Shown here: positions 54,574 through 64,000 of the stretch, one piece after another
Layout of the letters: every line of letters begins with the position of its first letter
How positions within the stretch are numbered: the stretch's first letter is position 1
DNA from: Thalassotalea ponticola
GTDB taxonomy: Bacteria; Pseudomonadota; Gammaproteobacteria; Enterobacterales; Alteromonadaceae
Assembly: GCF_041379045.1 (NCBI RefSeq)
Contig: NZ_CP166871.1
Span: 2,790,001-2,854,000, forward strand
Length of the DNA: 64,000 bases
Direction: 5' to 3'
Notes under the pieces: model-generated
Database searches by the model: none
What the model saw: only the letters and a program-made list of their open reading frames with translations
Told to the model about the DNA's origin: nothing
Made by a program: the position numbers and the translations under genes

Positions 54574-55506
54574 ATGATAAACAAAGTCGCCGATCTCAGT
54601 ATCAACCTACAAACACCACCACAAAACTATTATTGCGCGGCGCCGGCAACCGGTATTTTTGCCGATACCATTCACTTAATTGGTTTTGGTTTTGATGGCA
54701 CGGCGTGTTTTCGCAAAGGAACTAAAGACGGGCCTGATGCACTGCGTGCGGTGTCCGATGGTATTGAGTCGTTTTCACCGTATTTAAATGCTGATGTCGA
54801 CGATATTCAGTTCACTGACTTGGGTAACTTAATCATACCCGGCGAGATAAACTACGACGATACCGCTCATACTCAGGCTCAGTGGCAAGCGGCAACCGAT
54901 GATTTTTTTAGCCAATTTGCAGGTTTAAATTTAAAGCAAGACAATATTAAAATTGTCACCCTAGGTGGAGAACACTCCATCTCGTATGCACCGGTAACAA
55001 CCTACCTCAAGCAATATGATGATTTAGTATTGATTCACTTAGATGCTCATGCCGATCTGCGCGATGGCTATGAAGGCTATCACTACTCGCATGCATCAAT
55101 CATTCGACGTTGTCTCGACCACTTTAAAGAGGGTCACCGCTTAATTCAGTATGGCATTCGCTCAGGTACCAAAGACGAGTATCAATACATGCAAGCTGAA
55201 CAGACATTAATACGCTCGCGGCAGCAATTTCTCGACGAAGTTGCCGCCTTAGATGACCAGCGCCCTATTTACCTCACCTTCGACTTAGATTATTTTGATC
55301 CAAGCTTTTTCCCTGGTACGGGAACACCTGAGCCCGGAGGTGAAGACTTTCACTCATTTGTTAGCCTGTGCAAGATTTTACGCGATAAAAATTTTGTCGG
55401 TTGTGACGTTGTAGAGCTGTCACCAAGCATAGACAGTACAGGTAATAGCGATGTATTCGCGGCCAAAGTGGTACGTGAATTATTATTATGCTTAGCAGGA
55501 AAATAA
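54574..55506 (+). CDS. speB: Agmatinase SpeB
   Basis: Manganese ureohydrolase converting agmatine to putrescine and urea. The 310-residue protein shows the three metal motifs: LGGEHSISYAP, HLDAHADLRDGYEGYHYSHAS and LTFDLDYFDPSFFPGTGTPEPGG. Context (speA next) supports agmatinase over arginase or formimidoylglutamase. ATG 54574 is chosen over an in-frame TTG 11 codons upstream. speA follows after 3 bases. Confidence 0.94.
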   Translation: MINKVADLSINLQTPPQNYYCAAPATGIFADTIHLIGFGFDGTACFRKGTKDGPDALRAVSDGIESFSPYLNADVDDIQFTDLGNLIIPGEINYDDTAHTQAQWQAATDDFFSQFAGLNLKQDNIKIVTLGGEHSISYAPVTTYLKQYDDLVLIHLDAHADLRDGYEGYHYSHASIIRRCLDHFKEGHRLIQYGIRSGTKDEYQYMQAEQTLIRSRQQFLDEVAALDDQRPIYLTFDLDYFDPSFFPGTGTPEPGGEDFHSFVSLCKILRDKNFVGCDVVELSPSIDSTGNSDVFAAKVVRELLLCLAGK

Positions 55507-55509
55507 ACA

Positions 55510-57444
55510 TTGAATACAGAAAACCACGAGCCACAGACACCTTCATGGTCAATTGCTGATGCCGAAAAAACCTATCGCGTAAAGCGCTGGGGTAACGGTT
55601 ACTTCGAAGTTGGTGATAGCGGTGACCTTATGGTAACCCCCAGATATGACCAGCCTGATTTAAAAATTAACATGCGCGAAGTTATCGACGAAATGCAGCA
55701 AGACGGTATTCAATTTCCCGCTGTGATTCGCTTTCACGATATCTTGCGATCGCAAGTTGAACAGCTCAACAAAACCTTTCGCCATGTCATCGAAGAGGCC
55801 AAATACGAAGGTCATTATCAGGGTGTGTACCCCGTTAAAGTAAACCAAATGCGCGAAGTCATAGAAGAGATCGTCTCTGCAGGTAAGCGCTTTAACTACG
55901 GGTTAGAGGCTGGCAGTAAACCAGAGTTGGTGGCGGCATTGGCCTACAACACCAATAAAAACGCGTTAACCATTCTCAACGGCTACAAAGATGAAGAGTA
56001 TTTGCGTCTGGCCCTACTGGGCATTCAAATCGGCCGCAAAGTGATTGTCGTTATTGAAAAGTACTCAGAGTTGTTATTACTGATCAAACTTAGCAAGCAG
56101 TTAAATGTAGAACCTATGATTGGCTTTCGCGCTAAGATGATGGTTAAAGGACGCGGAAAATGGGAGAGTTCAAGTGGTGAACGAGCTAAGTTTGGCTTGA
56201 GCTTGAGTGAAATGCTCAATGCCAAAAAGCTGCTTGAAGAAGAAAACTTATTGCATACCGTTACTCTTTTGCACTTTCACATTGGCAGCCAACTCACCGA
56301 CATTCGCGCCATTAAAGAAGCGGTGCAAGAAGCTTCGTTAATTTACTGTAGTCTCTATCAAATGGGCATACCGCTAAAGTACGTCGATGTAGGTGGCGGC
56401 TTAGCGGTTGATTACGACGGCACCCAATCAACCAACGATTCATCGTGTAATTACGGCCTAGCCGAATACGTTGCAGATATTGTTTATGGGTTTAAACAAA
56501 GCTGTGATTTGCAATCGGTTCCGCATCCTAACTTAGTCAGTGAAAGCGGTCGCTCAATTACCGCTCACCACTCGTGTGTAGTGACCAAAGTAATCGGTGA
56601 AATAATGCCTGGTGGTAATAGTTACCCTACGCGAAAAACGACCGGTGAGCACATTATCGTTACTAATATGCGCGACTACCACAAGGATCTCAACCAAAAC
56701 AATTTTCAAGAAACATATAACGATATTAGCCAGTTAAAAGAACAAGCCGAACAAGCCTTTAAACTCAGTGTATTGACCATTGAAGAAATGGCCAAGGTGG
56801 AGAGTTTGTACTGGAAAACATTACACGCGGTTAATGATTTTGTGCAACAGCAAGAATTCATTTCAGACGAACTGAAGGAAATCGAAGAAAAACTGTCATC
56901 TCAATACCTTGCTAATTTTTCGGTATTTCAATCGGCCGCTGACTCGTGGGCCATTGATCAAGTACTGCCCATTGTCCCTATCTCACGGCTAGATGAACGT
57001 CCGTCTAAACGCTGTACGTTTGTAGATATTACCTGTGACAGCGATGGCAAAATTGATCAATTTATTGGCGATGAGCACAACGCCAATTTTGTACCGATGC
57101 ATCCACTAAAAAAGAATGAAGATTACTTTATCGGCATCTTTTTGACCGGTGCCTACCAAGACGTGATGGGTGATATGCACAATTTATTTGGTCGCTTGAA
57201 CGAGGTTCACGTTGTCAGCTATGATGACGACCCGAAAGACTTCTATATTGAAGAAGTGGTTCGCGGAACATCGGTAGAGAGCGTGCTGTCGACCATGCAA
57301 TACACACCAGCCATTTTAGCGCAAACACTGAAAAAAGAGATCGATAAGGAAGTTGCACGCGGAAAAATAAACCCGCGTCAAGGTGTGCAACTGATCGACT
57401 TCTACGAGTCCTGCTTAGCAGGGTACACTTATTTGAAAGTATGA
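55510..57444 (+). CDS. speA: Biosynthetic arginine decarboxylase SpeA
   Basis: PLP enzyme turning arginine into agmatine. The 644-residue protein shows YRVKRWGNGYFEV near the start, the PLP lysine in GVYPVKVNQMREVIE, and GLEAGSKPELVAAL. HFHIGSQLTDIR, VDVGGGLAVDYDGT and ESGRSITAHHSCVV follow, with the substrate-binding Cys/Asp region CTFVDITCDSDG. The start is a TTG at 55510 with AGGA nine bases upstream; no ATG precedes the conserved N-terminal block. It is cotranscribed with speB, and its stop overlaps the next gene by four bases. Confidence 0.95.
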   Translation: MNTENHEPQTPSWSIADAEKTYRVKRWGNGYFEVGDSGDLMVTPRYDQPDLKINMREVIDEMQQDGIQFPAVIRFHDILRSQVEQLNKTFRHVIEEAKYEGHYQGVYPVKVNQMREVIEEIVSAGKRFNYGLEAGSKPELVAALAYNTNKNALTILNGYKDEEYLRLALLGIQIGRKVIVVIEKYSELLLLIKLSKQLNVEPMIGFRAKMMVKGRGKWESSSGERAKFGLSLSEMLNAKKLLEEENLLHTVTLLHFHIGSQLTDIRAIKEAVQEASLIYCSLYQMGIPLKYVDVGGGLAVDYDGTQSTNDSSCNYGLAEYVADIVYGFKQSCDLQSVPHPNLVSESGRSITAHHSCVVTKVIGEIMPGGNSYPTRKTTGEHIIVTNMRDYHKDLNQNNFQETYNDISQLKEQAEQAFKLSVLTIEEMAKVESLYWKTLHAVNDFVQQQEFISDELKEIEEKLSSQYLANFSVFQSAADSWAIDQVLPIVPISRLDERPSKRCTFVDITCDSDGKIDQFIGDEHNANFVPMHPLKKNEDYFIGIFLTGAYQDVMGDMHNLFGRLNEVHVVSYDDDPKDFYIEEVVRGTSVESVLSTMQYTPAILAQTLKKEIDKEVARGKINPRQGVQLIDFYESCLAGYTYLKV

Positions 57445-57881
57445 TAAAAGTAGCTATGAGTAAAGATACAGAATTTACAGAGAATCCAGAATTGGCAAAG
57501 CAAGAACAACTTGCACGCAAAAATATTGGCGATGACAAAGTAGACGAGCGCATGGAACAACTGGCGAACATGAGTATGGACGATACGTTAGCGCTAAAAC
57601 AAAAAGCCGATGCAGTAATGGCTAATATCGCCACGTGTTTAAACTTAGATGTCCAGTCTGAACAAATGCAAGCGATTGTCAAAGAGTATTTGTTGTACAG
57701 CAATTTTGCCCTGTCAAAATTACAAGGTAAGTCTGTCGTCATCGACAAAGAGCGCTTTTTAAAAATGGCTCAATCAATTGAACACGATGAACATCAAAAA
57801 GCCGCATTTGAGCAATACGGTGAAGGTACCGCCAGCCACTTTGCTAGCGCCATGCGTGTTTACGCTGAGAACAATCTGTAG
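57441..57881 (+). CDS. TipAS-like domain protein
   Basis: A 146-residue acidic helical protein. The C-terminal 70 residues (QAIVKEYLLYSNFALSK, ERFLKMAQSIEHDEHQKAAFEQYGEGTASHFASAMRVYAEN) resemble the TipAS effector-binding domain of MerR-type multidrug regulators, but no DNA-binding domain is attached. The ATG overlaps the speA stop (ATGA), so it is probably translated with the polyamine genes. A second ATG five codons in is possible. The role is unknown; a link to polyamine or small-ligand sensing would be pure inference. Confidence 0.5.
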   Translation: MIKVAMSKDTEFTENPELAKQEQLARKNIGDDKVDERMEQLANMSMDDTLALKQKADAVMANIATCLNLDVQSEQMQAIVKEYLLYSNFALSKLQGKSVVIDKERFLKMAQSIEHDEHQKAAFEQYGEGTASHFASAMRVYAENNL

Positions 57882-57895
57882 TAAAAGTTCACCGC

Positions 57896-57938
57896 AATCG
57901 ATTTAATCAAGGTGCTATCAACCACGGTTAAATCGATT
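57896..57938. other. 11-bp perfect inverted repeat after the TipAS-like gene
   Basis: AATCGATTTAA (57896-57906) and TTAAATCGATT (57928-57938) flank 21 bases, directly before the terminator at 57951. No U-run of its own. It may be a second stem of a compound 3' end or a protein-binding site. Confidence 0.45.
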
Positions 57939-57950
57939 AAAGTACAAACA

Positions 57951-57979
57951 AAAAAGCCTGCTTATAGAGCAGGCTTTTT
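57951..57979. terminator. Bidirectional terminator between the speBA operon and guaA
   Basis: AAAAAGCCTGCT - TATAG - AGCAGGCTTTTT: 12-bp stem, 5-base loop, T-runs on both strands. It lies 70 bases after the TipAS-like gene and 30 bases after the convergent guaA stop. Confidence 0.92.
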
Positions 57980-58008
57980 TATTAATGGTGGCTAGCTAAT
58001 ATATGATG

Positions 58009-59586
58009 CTATTCCCACTCAATAGTTGCTGGTGGTTTACCCGATATATCGTATACCACTCGTGAGATGCCGTCGATTTCATTGATAATACGATTTGATA
58101 CCAAACCGAGGAAATCATACGGTAAGTGTGCCCAGTGCGCCGTCATAAAGTCGATGGTTTCTACCGCGCGCAACGACACAACCCAATCGTATTTGCGACC
58201 ATCGCCCATAACCCCAACTGAACGCACAGGTAAGAAGACGGTAAATGCCTGGCTTACTTTGTGGTATAGGTCGTGGTTGTGTAACTCTTCAATAAAAATC
58301 GCATCGGCACGACGTAATAGATCAGCATACTCTTTTTTCACTTCGCCAAGAATACGCACACCTAAACCCGGTCCAGGGAACGGATGGCGATACAACATAT
58401 CGTATGGTAGACCAAGTTCAAGGCCAATTTTGCGAACTTCATCTTTAAACAGTTCACGCAGTGGCTCAACTAACCCCAGCTCCATGTCTTCTGGCAACCC
58501 ACCTACGTTGTGATGTGATTTGATAACGTGTGCTTTACCAGTTTTAGAAGCTGCCGATTCAATAACATCTGGATAAATAGTGCCTTGAGCTAACCACTTA
58601 GCATTGCTTAATTTACCAGCTTCCTCGTCGAATACTTCAACGAATACGTTACCGATAATTTTGCGTTTTGCCTCTGGATCATTCTCACCTCGCAAACGAT
58701 CTAAAAAGCGATCTTCCGCTTTAACATGAACAATATTCAATCCGAAGTGGTCGCCAAACATATCCATGACTTGTTGACCTTCATTAAGGCGAAGTAAACC
58801 ATTATCAACAAACACACACGTTAGTTTGTCGCCAATAGCGCGATGAATAAGCATCGCCACAACCGACGAGTCAACGCCGCCTGATAAGCCCAATACGACT
58901 TCGTCATCACCCACTTGTTCTTTGATTTTAGCGATTGCATCTTCAATGATTGACGATGGGGTCCACAGCTTTTCACAACCACAAATATCAACGGCAAAGT
59001 GCTCAAGAATACGCTTGCCTTGCTTAGTATGTGTTACTTCTGGGTGAAATTGCACGCCGTAAAATTTCTTATCTTCATTAGCCATTGCCGCATAAGCACA
59101 ACTTGGCGTTTGTGCGATAGTGGTAAAGCCGCTAGGAATAGCTGAAACTTTGTCACCATGGCTCATCCACACATCTAGGGTTGCATTACCAGCCGCATTG
59201 ATGGCGTCTTCGATATTTTTAAACAACGCAGACTCTGCGATAACCTCAACACTCGCATAACCAAACTCTTTATGCTCTGAGCTTTGTACGCCACCACCTA
59301 GCTGTTCAGCCATCGTTTGCATACCATAGCAAATACCCAATACAGGTACACCTGCATTAAAAACGTATTCAGGAGCGCGTGGTGAGTTTTGTTCAGTCAC
59401 CGACTCTGGACCACCAGCAAGAATAATACCGCTTGGTGCAAACTCTTTGATTTGCTCTTCGGTTACATCCCAAGCCCAAAGCTCACAATAGATACCTATC
59501 TCTCGAATACGACGGGCGATCAATTGCGTATACTGTGAACCAAAATCAAGAATTAGAATTCGGCTGTCATGAATGTCTTTGCTCAT
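58009..59586 (-). CDS. guaA: GMP synthase (glutamine-hydrolysing) GuaA
   Basis: Amidates XMP to GMP. The 525-residue protein has the same length as in E. coli. The class I amidotransferase domain has Cys in [10 protein letters not shown] and His/Glu in [10 protein letters not shown]. The ATP-pyrophosphatase P-loop is [10 protein letters not shown], and the C-terminal dimerisation domain ends [13 protein letters not shown] 59586 ([20 protein letters not shown]) matches the family start and has an AGAGAAG-type Shine-Dalgarno; an upstream extension is rejected. It is downstream of guaB by 157 bases. Confidence 0.98.
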   Translation of the reverse strand: MSKDIHDSRILILDFGSQYTQLIARRIREIGIYCELWAWDVTEEQIKEFAPSGIILAGGPESVTEQNSPRAPEYVFNAGVPVLGICYGMQTMAEQLGGGVQSSEHKEFGYASVEVIAESALFKNIEDAINAAGNATLDVWMSHGDKVSAIPSGFTTIAQTPSCAYAAMANEDKKFYGVQFHPEVTHTKQGKRILEHFAVDICGCEKLWTPSSIIEDAIAKIKEQVGDDEVVLGLSGGVDSSVVAMLIHRAIGDKLTCVFVDNGLLRLNEGQQVMDMFGDHFGLNIVHVKAEDRFLDRLRGENDPEAKRKIIGNVFVEVFDEEAGKLSNAKWLAQGTIYPDVIESAASKTGKAHVIKSHHNVGGLPEDMELGLVEPLRELFKDEVRKIGLELGLPYDMLYRHPFPGPGLGVRILGEVKKEYADLLRRADAIFIEELHNHDLYHKVSQAFTVFLPVRSVGVMGDGRKYDWVVSLRAVETIDFMTAHWAHLPYDFLGLVSNRIINEIDGISRVVYDISGKPPATIEWE

Positions 59587-59678
59587 TGTCTTCTCTTTCC
59601 GGTAAATGCCGTAAATAAACGACATTTAAAAATGTTACTGAAATAAAGTGTGCCAATCACAACTCGTGTATTAGCACA

Positions 59679-59725
59679 CAATGCCAGCACAGGTTCAGTG
59701 CAACAGCGCCAAAGCACTGGCATTG
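59679..59725. other. Inverted repeat in the guaB-guaA spacer
   Basis: CAATGCCAG (59679-59687) and CTGGCATTG (59717-59725) form a perfect 9-bp stem around 29 bases, 19 bases after the guaB stop. No T-run. Such intercistronic stems often protect the upstream message, which could set the guaB:guaA ratio. Confidence 0.4.
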
Positions 59726-59743
59726 CTAGGTAACGCAATACCG

Positions 59744-61213
59744 CTAGCCCATGCGATAGTTAGGCGCTTCTTTAGTAATGGTTACGTCGTGAACGTGTGA
59801 CTCACCCATACCGGCACTGGTCACGCGAACGAACTGTGGCTTGGTACGCAGTGTTTCGATATCTGCAGAGCCCGTTAAGCCCATAGCCGAGCGAATACCA
59901 CCAATTTGTTGGTGGATAATGTTGGCGATCGGGCCTTTGTAGGCAACGCGACCTTCAATACCTTCTGGTACTAATTTGTCTGCTTCGTTTGATTTTTGGA
60001 AATAGCGATCCGACGATCCTTCTTTTTGATTCATCGCACCTAACGAGCCCATACCGCGGTATGATTTGTAATAACGACCTTGGTACAACTCAACTTCACC
60101 AGGCGCTTCTTCTGTACCCGCAAGCATTGAGCCCACCATGACACAATGTGCGCCAGCGACTAATGCTTTAACAATATCACCAGAAAAACGAATACCACCA
60201 TCAGCAATAATGGTGACGTCCATACCTTCAACACCTTTAACGGCTTCAGAAATGGCCGTAATTTGTGGCACACCACAACCGGTAACAATACGCGTCGTAC
60301 AAATTGAACCAGGACCAATACCTACTTTAACGGCATTTGCACCCGCTTCAGCTAGTGCTTTAGCACCAGCGGCGGTAGCAATGTTACCTGCAACGATTTG
60401 TAAATCAGGGTATTTAGCGCGCGTTTGCTTAACGCGATCAATAACACCCTGAGAGTGACCGTGTGAGGTATCGATAAGTAAGATATCAACACCAGCGTTA
60501 ACTAACGCATCAATGCGCTCATCGGTACCAGCACCTACGCCAACCGCCGCACCAACGCGCAGACGGCCAAACTCGTCTTTACACGCATGAGGTTTACTTT
60601 CGGCTTTTTGGAAGTCTTTTACCGTGATCATCCCTTGCAATGCAAAGTGTTCATCAACCTGCAATATTTTTTCAATGCGGTTTTCGTGCATCAAGTTTAG
60701 GATTTCTTCACGGCTATTATCAGCAGTAACAGTAACCAGTTTCTCTTTACCGGTCATTAGCTCTGATACCTTTTTGTTTAAATCGGTTTCAAAGCGCAGG
60801 TCGCGTGAGGTGATAATACCAACTAAGTTATCGGCTTGATCAACTACGGGGAATCCTGAAAAGTTTAACTCTTGTGATAATGCGAGTACTTCTCGAATAG
60901 TAATGTCTGGACGAACAGTTACCGGATCTGTCACAATGCCTGACTCGTACTTTTTAACTTGACGAACATTAGCTGCTTGCTCAGCAATGGTCATGTTTTT
61001 ATGAATAAAACCCAGACCGCCTTCTTGCGCTAAAGCAATGGCTAAACGAGCTTCAGTTACCGTATCCATTGACGCAGAAAGGATTGGCACATTTAAGCTA
61101 ATTTTACTTGTAAGTTGGGTTTTTAAGTCGGCAGTGTGTGGCAACACTGTTGAGTGGGCAGGTACTAAAAGTACATCATCAAAAGTTAAGGCTTCTTGAG
61201 CTATTCTTAACAT
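59744..61213 (-). CDS. guaB: Inosine-5'-monophosphate dehydrogenase GuaB
   Basis: NAD-dependent oxidation of IMP to XMP, the committed step to GMP. The 489-residue protein (E. coli 488) shows [19 protein letters not shown]-domain pair inserts at about 95-205 ([31 protein letters not shown]). The catalytic loop [20 protein letters not shown] carries the active Cys, and [10 protein letters not shown] and [10 protein letters not shown] follow. First gene of guaBA, divergent from xseA. Confidence 0.98.
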   Translation of the reverse strand: MLRIAQEALTFDDVLLVPAHSTVLPHTADLKTQLTSKISLNVPILSASMDTVTEARLAIALAQEGGLGFIHKNMTIAEQAANVRQVKKYESGIVTDPVTVRPDITIREVLALSQELNFSGFPVVDQADNLVGIITSRDLRFETDLNKKVSELMTGKEKLVTVTADNSREEILNLMHENRIEKILQVDEHFALQGMITVKDFQKAESKPHACKDEFGRLRVGAAVGVGAGTDERIDALVNAGVDILLIDTSHGHSQGVIDRVKQTRAKYPDLQIVAGNIATAAGAKALAEAGANAVKVGIGPGSICTTRIVTGCGVPQITAISEAVKGVEGMDVTIIADGGIRFSGDIVKALVAGAHCVMVGSMLAGTEEAPGEVELYQGRYYKSYRGMGSLGAMNQKEGSSDRYFQKSNEADKLVPEGIEGRVAYKGPIANIIHQQIGGIRSAMGLTGSADIETLRTKPQFVRVTSAGMGESHVHDVTITKEAPNYRMG

Positions 61214-61346
61214 GGCAACATTCTCACTTGAGGTAGGTGGAGTAAATATTGCGGTGGGATTTTAACGCCTTTGCCCCCTTAGGTAAACTTATATTTGTTA
61301 AAAAATGTATTTTTAATAAAAATTTAACATCACGTAAAAATCAAAC

Positions 61347-62717
61347 ATGTTTAATACCCAAAAACAACACATTTTGAAGGTTAGCGAGCTAACCAAAAAA
61401 GCTCGTTTCCTGCTTGAATCTGAACTGTCTGTGGTCTGGCTCAGCGGCGAAATATCTAACTTTATTGCGGCCAGTTCAGGCCACTGGTATTTGTCGTTAA
61501 AAGACGCAAAATCGCAAGTTCGTTGTGCCATGTTTAAAGGTAACAATCGAACCGTTCAAATACGCCCAGCAAACGGTAAACAAGTTCTGGTAAAAGCACG
61601 CGTGTCACTATATGAGCCACGTGGTGATTTTCAGTTGATCATTGAACAAATGACCGATGCCGGTGAAGGATTACTGCAACAAAAGTACGAACAATTAAAA
61701 GCACAACTGCAAGCCGAGGGATTATTTGATCACGGCTACAAACAGCCGTTGCCAAGTCATATTAATACGGTTGGTGTGGTGACCTCGCCAACCGGCGCGG
61801 CCATTCACGATATCTTACACGTTTTACAGCGCCGCAATCCAAGTATCGAGGTTATTATTTACCCCACTTTGGTACAAGGTGAAGGTAGCGCGCAGCAAAT
61901 CGCTGATGCAATATACACGGCCTATGAGCGCGATGAAGTCGACGCCTTAATCGTTGGTCGCGGTGGTGGTTCACTTGAAGATCTTTGGTCGTTTAACGAA
62001 GAGATCGTGGTTCGCGCTATTTTCGACTGCGATATTCCTATCGTCAGTGCTGTAGGGCATGAAGTTGATACCTGTTTGTCCGATTTTGTCGCAGACATGC
62101 GTGCGCCAACACCGTCGGCGGCTGCTGAATTACTGTCTAATGACAAAGCTGTTCAAATTCGCCAGTTTCAAACCTTAACACAACAAGCGCAATTGCGCTT
62201 TGAGTCAACATTGCACCGTTTGAGACACGCACTGCATCAGTACCAACATCGTTTGTCTCGTTTAAATCCTATTGCGCAACTGAGATTGCAACAGCAACAC
62301 GCAGATGAACTCAGGGGTCGTCTGCTGCAAAGCTTAAAAGATAAGTACCAATACCAACAACATGTATTAACTTTAGTTGCTCAACGGCTGCAACATGCTT
62401 CTCCAGCTAGAAACATGGCATCCGCTAGGGTTAAACAAGTTGACTTAACTCATGCTTTAAAGTCGGCTATGTTGCGACACCAAGACAGTAAGCATATGCG
62501 CTTATCAATGTTAGCGCAAAACCTGAACGTGGTAAGCCCGTTGGCAACCATCGCTCGCGGTTACAGCATAGCACGCGATGCAAGCGGTAAAATTATACGT
62601 CGAGTTGATGAGGTGACGATGGGTGATGTCATTAGCGTCCAAGTTAGTGATGGCGAACTCAAAGCACAGATCTGTGACAAATCAAATGGCCACTCTCAAT
62701 TAGCAAGTCGAACTTAG
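61347..62717 (+). CDS. xseA: Exodeoxyribonuclease VII large subunit XseA
   Basis: Catalytic subunit of the bidirectional single-strand exonuclease. The 456-residue protein has the E. coli length. The N-terminal OB-fold is KVSELTKKARFLLESELSVVWLSGEISNF and HWYLSLKDAKSQVRCAMF. The catalytic region GVVTSPTGAAIHDI, VGRGGGSLEDLW and SAVGHEVDTCLSDFVADMRAPTPSAAAEL follows, then a long coiled coil and the C-terminal ARGYSI motif. Divergent from guaB, as usual. The ATG has no evident Shine-Dalgarno. Confidence 0.97.
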   Translation: MFNTQKQHILKVSELTKKARFLLESELSVVWLSGEISNFIAASSGHWYLSLKDAKSQVRCAMFKGNNRTVQIRPANGKQVLVKARVSLYEPRGDFQLIIEQMTDAGEGLLQQKYEQLKAQLQAEGLFDHGYKQPLPSHINTVGVVTSPTGAAIHDILHVLQRRNPSIEVIIYPTLVQGEGSAQQIADAIYTAYERDEVDALIVGRGGGSLEDLWSFNEEIVVRAIFDCDIPIVSAVGHEVDTCLSDFVADMRAPTPSAAAELLSNDKAVQIRQFQTLTQQAQLRFESTLHRLRHALHQYQHRLSRLNPIAQLRLQQQHADELRGRLLQSLKDKYQYQQHVLTLVAQRLQHASPARNMASARVKQVDLTHALKSAMLRHQDSKHMRLSMLAQNLNVVSPLATIARGYSIARDASGKIIRRVDEVTMGDVISVQVSDGELKAQICDKSNGHSQLASRT

Positions 62718-62752
62718 TAAAGCTCAACCTCGGCGATAATAACTATAAAGAT

Positions 62753-62801
62753 GTCACTGTGTCGGTCTACACTATATTGTAGACCCTAATAAAACAGTGA
62801 C
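62753..62801 (+). promoter_or_regulatory. Nested hairpin just upstream of the phosphoesterase gene
   Basis: An outer stem GTCACTGT / ACAGTGAC (62753-62760, 62794-62801) encloses an inner stem GGTCTACA / TGTAGACC (62764-62771, 62778-62785) with a 6-base loop. All 16 pairs are perfect. The structure ends 5 bases before the start codon and would cover the ribosome-binding region, which shows no clear Shine-Dalgarno. It could control translation or be an operator. Confidence 0.5.
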
Positions 62802-62806
62802 AGACT

Positions 62807-63811
62807 ATGACCCATTCCCGATTCTCCTGCTTAGTGTTGTGCGTTTCCTTGCTTAGCTGCGACTCCGACGAGGACGACAACCTCAACAATGGCACCACCA
62901 GAGCAGATCGTGATGGTCTGTGCCAACCAAATAGTTTGGAATTCAACGCCGATATATTCAACCAGCCAGGCGTGCACATGTTGATTGTTGGCGACACAGG
63001 GGTGGGCTCGAAACAACAACGGCAAGTCGCTCATATGATTGAGCATTACCACATCAATCATCCTCTGGATGCTATTATACATACCGGAGATATTTTTTAT
63101 CCCGATGGTATCAACAGTGCCGACGATCTAATCGCAACCACTCACTTCTCTGACATTTACCTCAATAGTGCCTATAACGATGTGCCATGGTATTTGGTCG
63201 CAGGCAACCATGACCATGATGGTAATATCAACGCTTTGATTACCTTCTTTAATCGCTATTCCAGCTTATCGTTTCCATCACTATACTATGCAACACAAAT
63301 CAATAAAGGTAATATTAGCGTTAATATAGTTGCAGTCGATACTGACCCGATAAAAAAAGGTACTGTGCAAGCTGAGCAACTAGGGTGGTTGCAACAAACT
63401 CTTGCCGAGCGTCAAAGTGACGATGCGATAACGATTGCTGTGGGTCATCACCCTATTTTTTCAAACGGGGAACAAGGCAACACTGCGGCATTACAAGGAA
63501 CCTTTTACGCCTTACTACAGCACTACCAAGTAATGTTTTACCTTGCAGGGCACGAACACAACCTTGAATATATCGTTAAAGATGAATTACCACAGTTTAT
63601 TATCAGCGGTGCAGCAGGTGCTCCGCTAAGAGATATTGAGTGTGGTACAGATAGTAGGTTTGCATTGTCAAAGGCTGGCGGATTTGCCTTATATGTGCAG
63701 CCAACACTGGCTTGGTTGATTCCATTAACCGAAACTTTGCCCAATATTATGTTCAGAATCCCTATTAACCGACCTGTATCGTCGAGTAGGGTTATTAAAA
63801 TACATAAGTAA
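62807..63811 (+). CDS. Lipoprotein-like calcineurin-family metallophosphoesterase
   Basis: A 334-residue protein with a short lipoprotein signal (lipobox LLSC, Cys18). Asp follows the Cys, which in enterobacteria favours inner-membrane retention. Metallophosphoesterase motifs appear in order: GDTGVG, GDIFYPDG, GNHDHDG, GHHPIF and GHEHN. The pattern resembles tartrate-resistant (purple) acid phosphatases. Possible role in phosphate release in the periplasm; the substrate is unknown. The start is set by the signal peptide. It is downstream of xseA by 89 bases, with the nested hairpin between. Its end overlaps the next, convergent gene by 17 bases. Confidence 0.82.
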   Translation: MTHSRFSCLVLCVSLLSCDSDEDDNLNNGTTRADRDGLCQPNSLEFNADIFNQPGVHMLIVGDTGVGSKQQRQVAHMIEHYHINHPLDAIIHTGDIFYPDGINSADDLIATTHFSDIYLNSAYNDVPWYLVAGNHDHDGNINALITFFNRYSSLSFPSLYYATQINKGNISVNIVAVDTDPIKKGTVQAEQLGWLQQTLAERQSDDAITIAVGHHPIFSNGEQGNTAALQGTFYALLQHYQVMFYLAGHEHNLEYIVKDELPQFIISGAAGAPLRDIECGTDSRFALSKAGGFALYVQPTLAWLIPLTETLPNIMFRIPINRPVSSSRVIKIHK

Positions 63812-64000
63812 TCGTTACCTGATAACGATTAGCATCGTGCTCTAACTGCCGGTCATACGCCAACTCCGTTAGCACTTCAAATCGCCATAAGCGACTCAAA
63901 TGATGCTGATAATATAAGGCTAAATCATATCTAGGGTTATCAAACAATTGGTAATGACGCAACCTCGTTCCAATATCATGGTCATTAACAATGGTATGCT
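63795..64000 (-). CDS. C-terminal end of an outer-membrane beta-barrel-like protein (partial)
   Basis: The last 67 residues of a minus-strand gene that continues past base 64000. The frame reads NDHDIGTRLRHYQLFDNPRYD, then alternating-hydrophobic strands ending NRYQVTITYVF. A terminal Phe after an amphipathic strand is the BAM recognition signature of outer-membrane barrels. No family is identified from this piece. Its stop lies inside the end of the convergent phosphoesterase gene. Confidence 0.6.
   Translation of the reverse strand, partial: HTIVNDHDIGTRLRHYQLFDNPRYDLALYYQHHLSRLWRFEVLTELAYDRQLEHDANRYQVTITYVF

Noticed and set aside
1..64000. CRISPR array, prophage, rRNA or tRNA genes
   Set aside because: No regularly spaced repeats, no phage structural or integrase genes, and no recognisable rRNA or tRNA sequence on either strand by reading; a covariance-model scan would be the decisive check.

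Overview
The window reads as chromosomal core DNA of a marine gammaproteobacterium, most likely an alteromonad of the Colwellia/Thalassotalea type. This is inferred from gene order (rlmD-relA opposite barA; rpoE-rseABC-lepA-lepB-rnc-era-recO-pdxJ-acpS; pilT-pilU opposite yggS-proC-yggT; guaB-guaA opposite xseA), moderate to low GC, and protein resemblance. No rRNA, tRNA, CRISPR array or intact insertion sequence was seen.

Layout. 1-4650: start of relA, then rlmD, both opposite the hybrid kinase barA. 4688-14041: one long leftward block from sigma-E and its anti-sigma proteins down to acpS, with a good sigma-E-type promoter in front of rpoE. 14326-20935: nadB, ygfX-sdhE, ygfZ, slyD, yqgE, gshB, rsmE. 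21114-24738: metK, with a MetJ-type operator and a clear terminator, then the twitching ATPases pilU and pilT. 24778-30516: yggS, proC, yggT, a DUF4426 protein, rdgB, hemW, a small membrane protein and tadA. 30793-36381: mltF and purL, the latter behind a strong leader hairpin.

36453-41191 is the most accessory-looking part. It holds a lone Orc1/Cdc6-like AAA+ ATPase, a LysE-type exporter, a probable iodotyrosine deiodinase, acpH and three small leftward genes. 41341-50162 holds an exported S9 peptidase, maeA, a MITE-like element with about 36-bp imperfect terminal inverted repeats, an orphan iscX, a three-domain fusion (cysteine desulfurase + persulfide dioxygenase + rhodanese), and an exported glycerophosphodiesterase. 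50504-52336: a porin and a glutathione transferase.

52434-57881 is a complete arginine-to-spermidine cluster: speA and speB make putrescine, while speD and speE make decarboxylated SAM and spermidine. The SpeD is of the eukaryotic family. 58009-64000: guaA, guaB, xseA, a lipoprotein-like phosphoesterase behind a nested hairpin, and the end of an outer-membrane beta-barrel gene.

Most promising for new biology: the desulfurase/dioxygenase/rhodanese fusion, the eukaryotic-type SpeD with a possible overlapping upstream mini-ORF, the deiodinase, the lone AAA+ ATPase, the MITE-like repeat family, and several unexplained leader hairpins.
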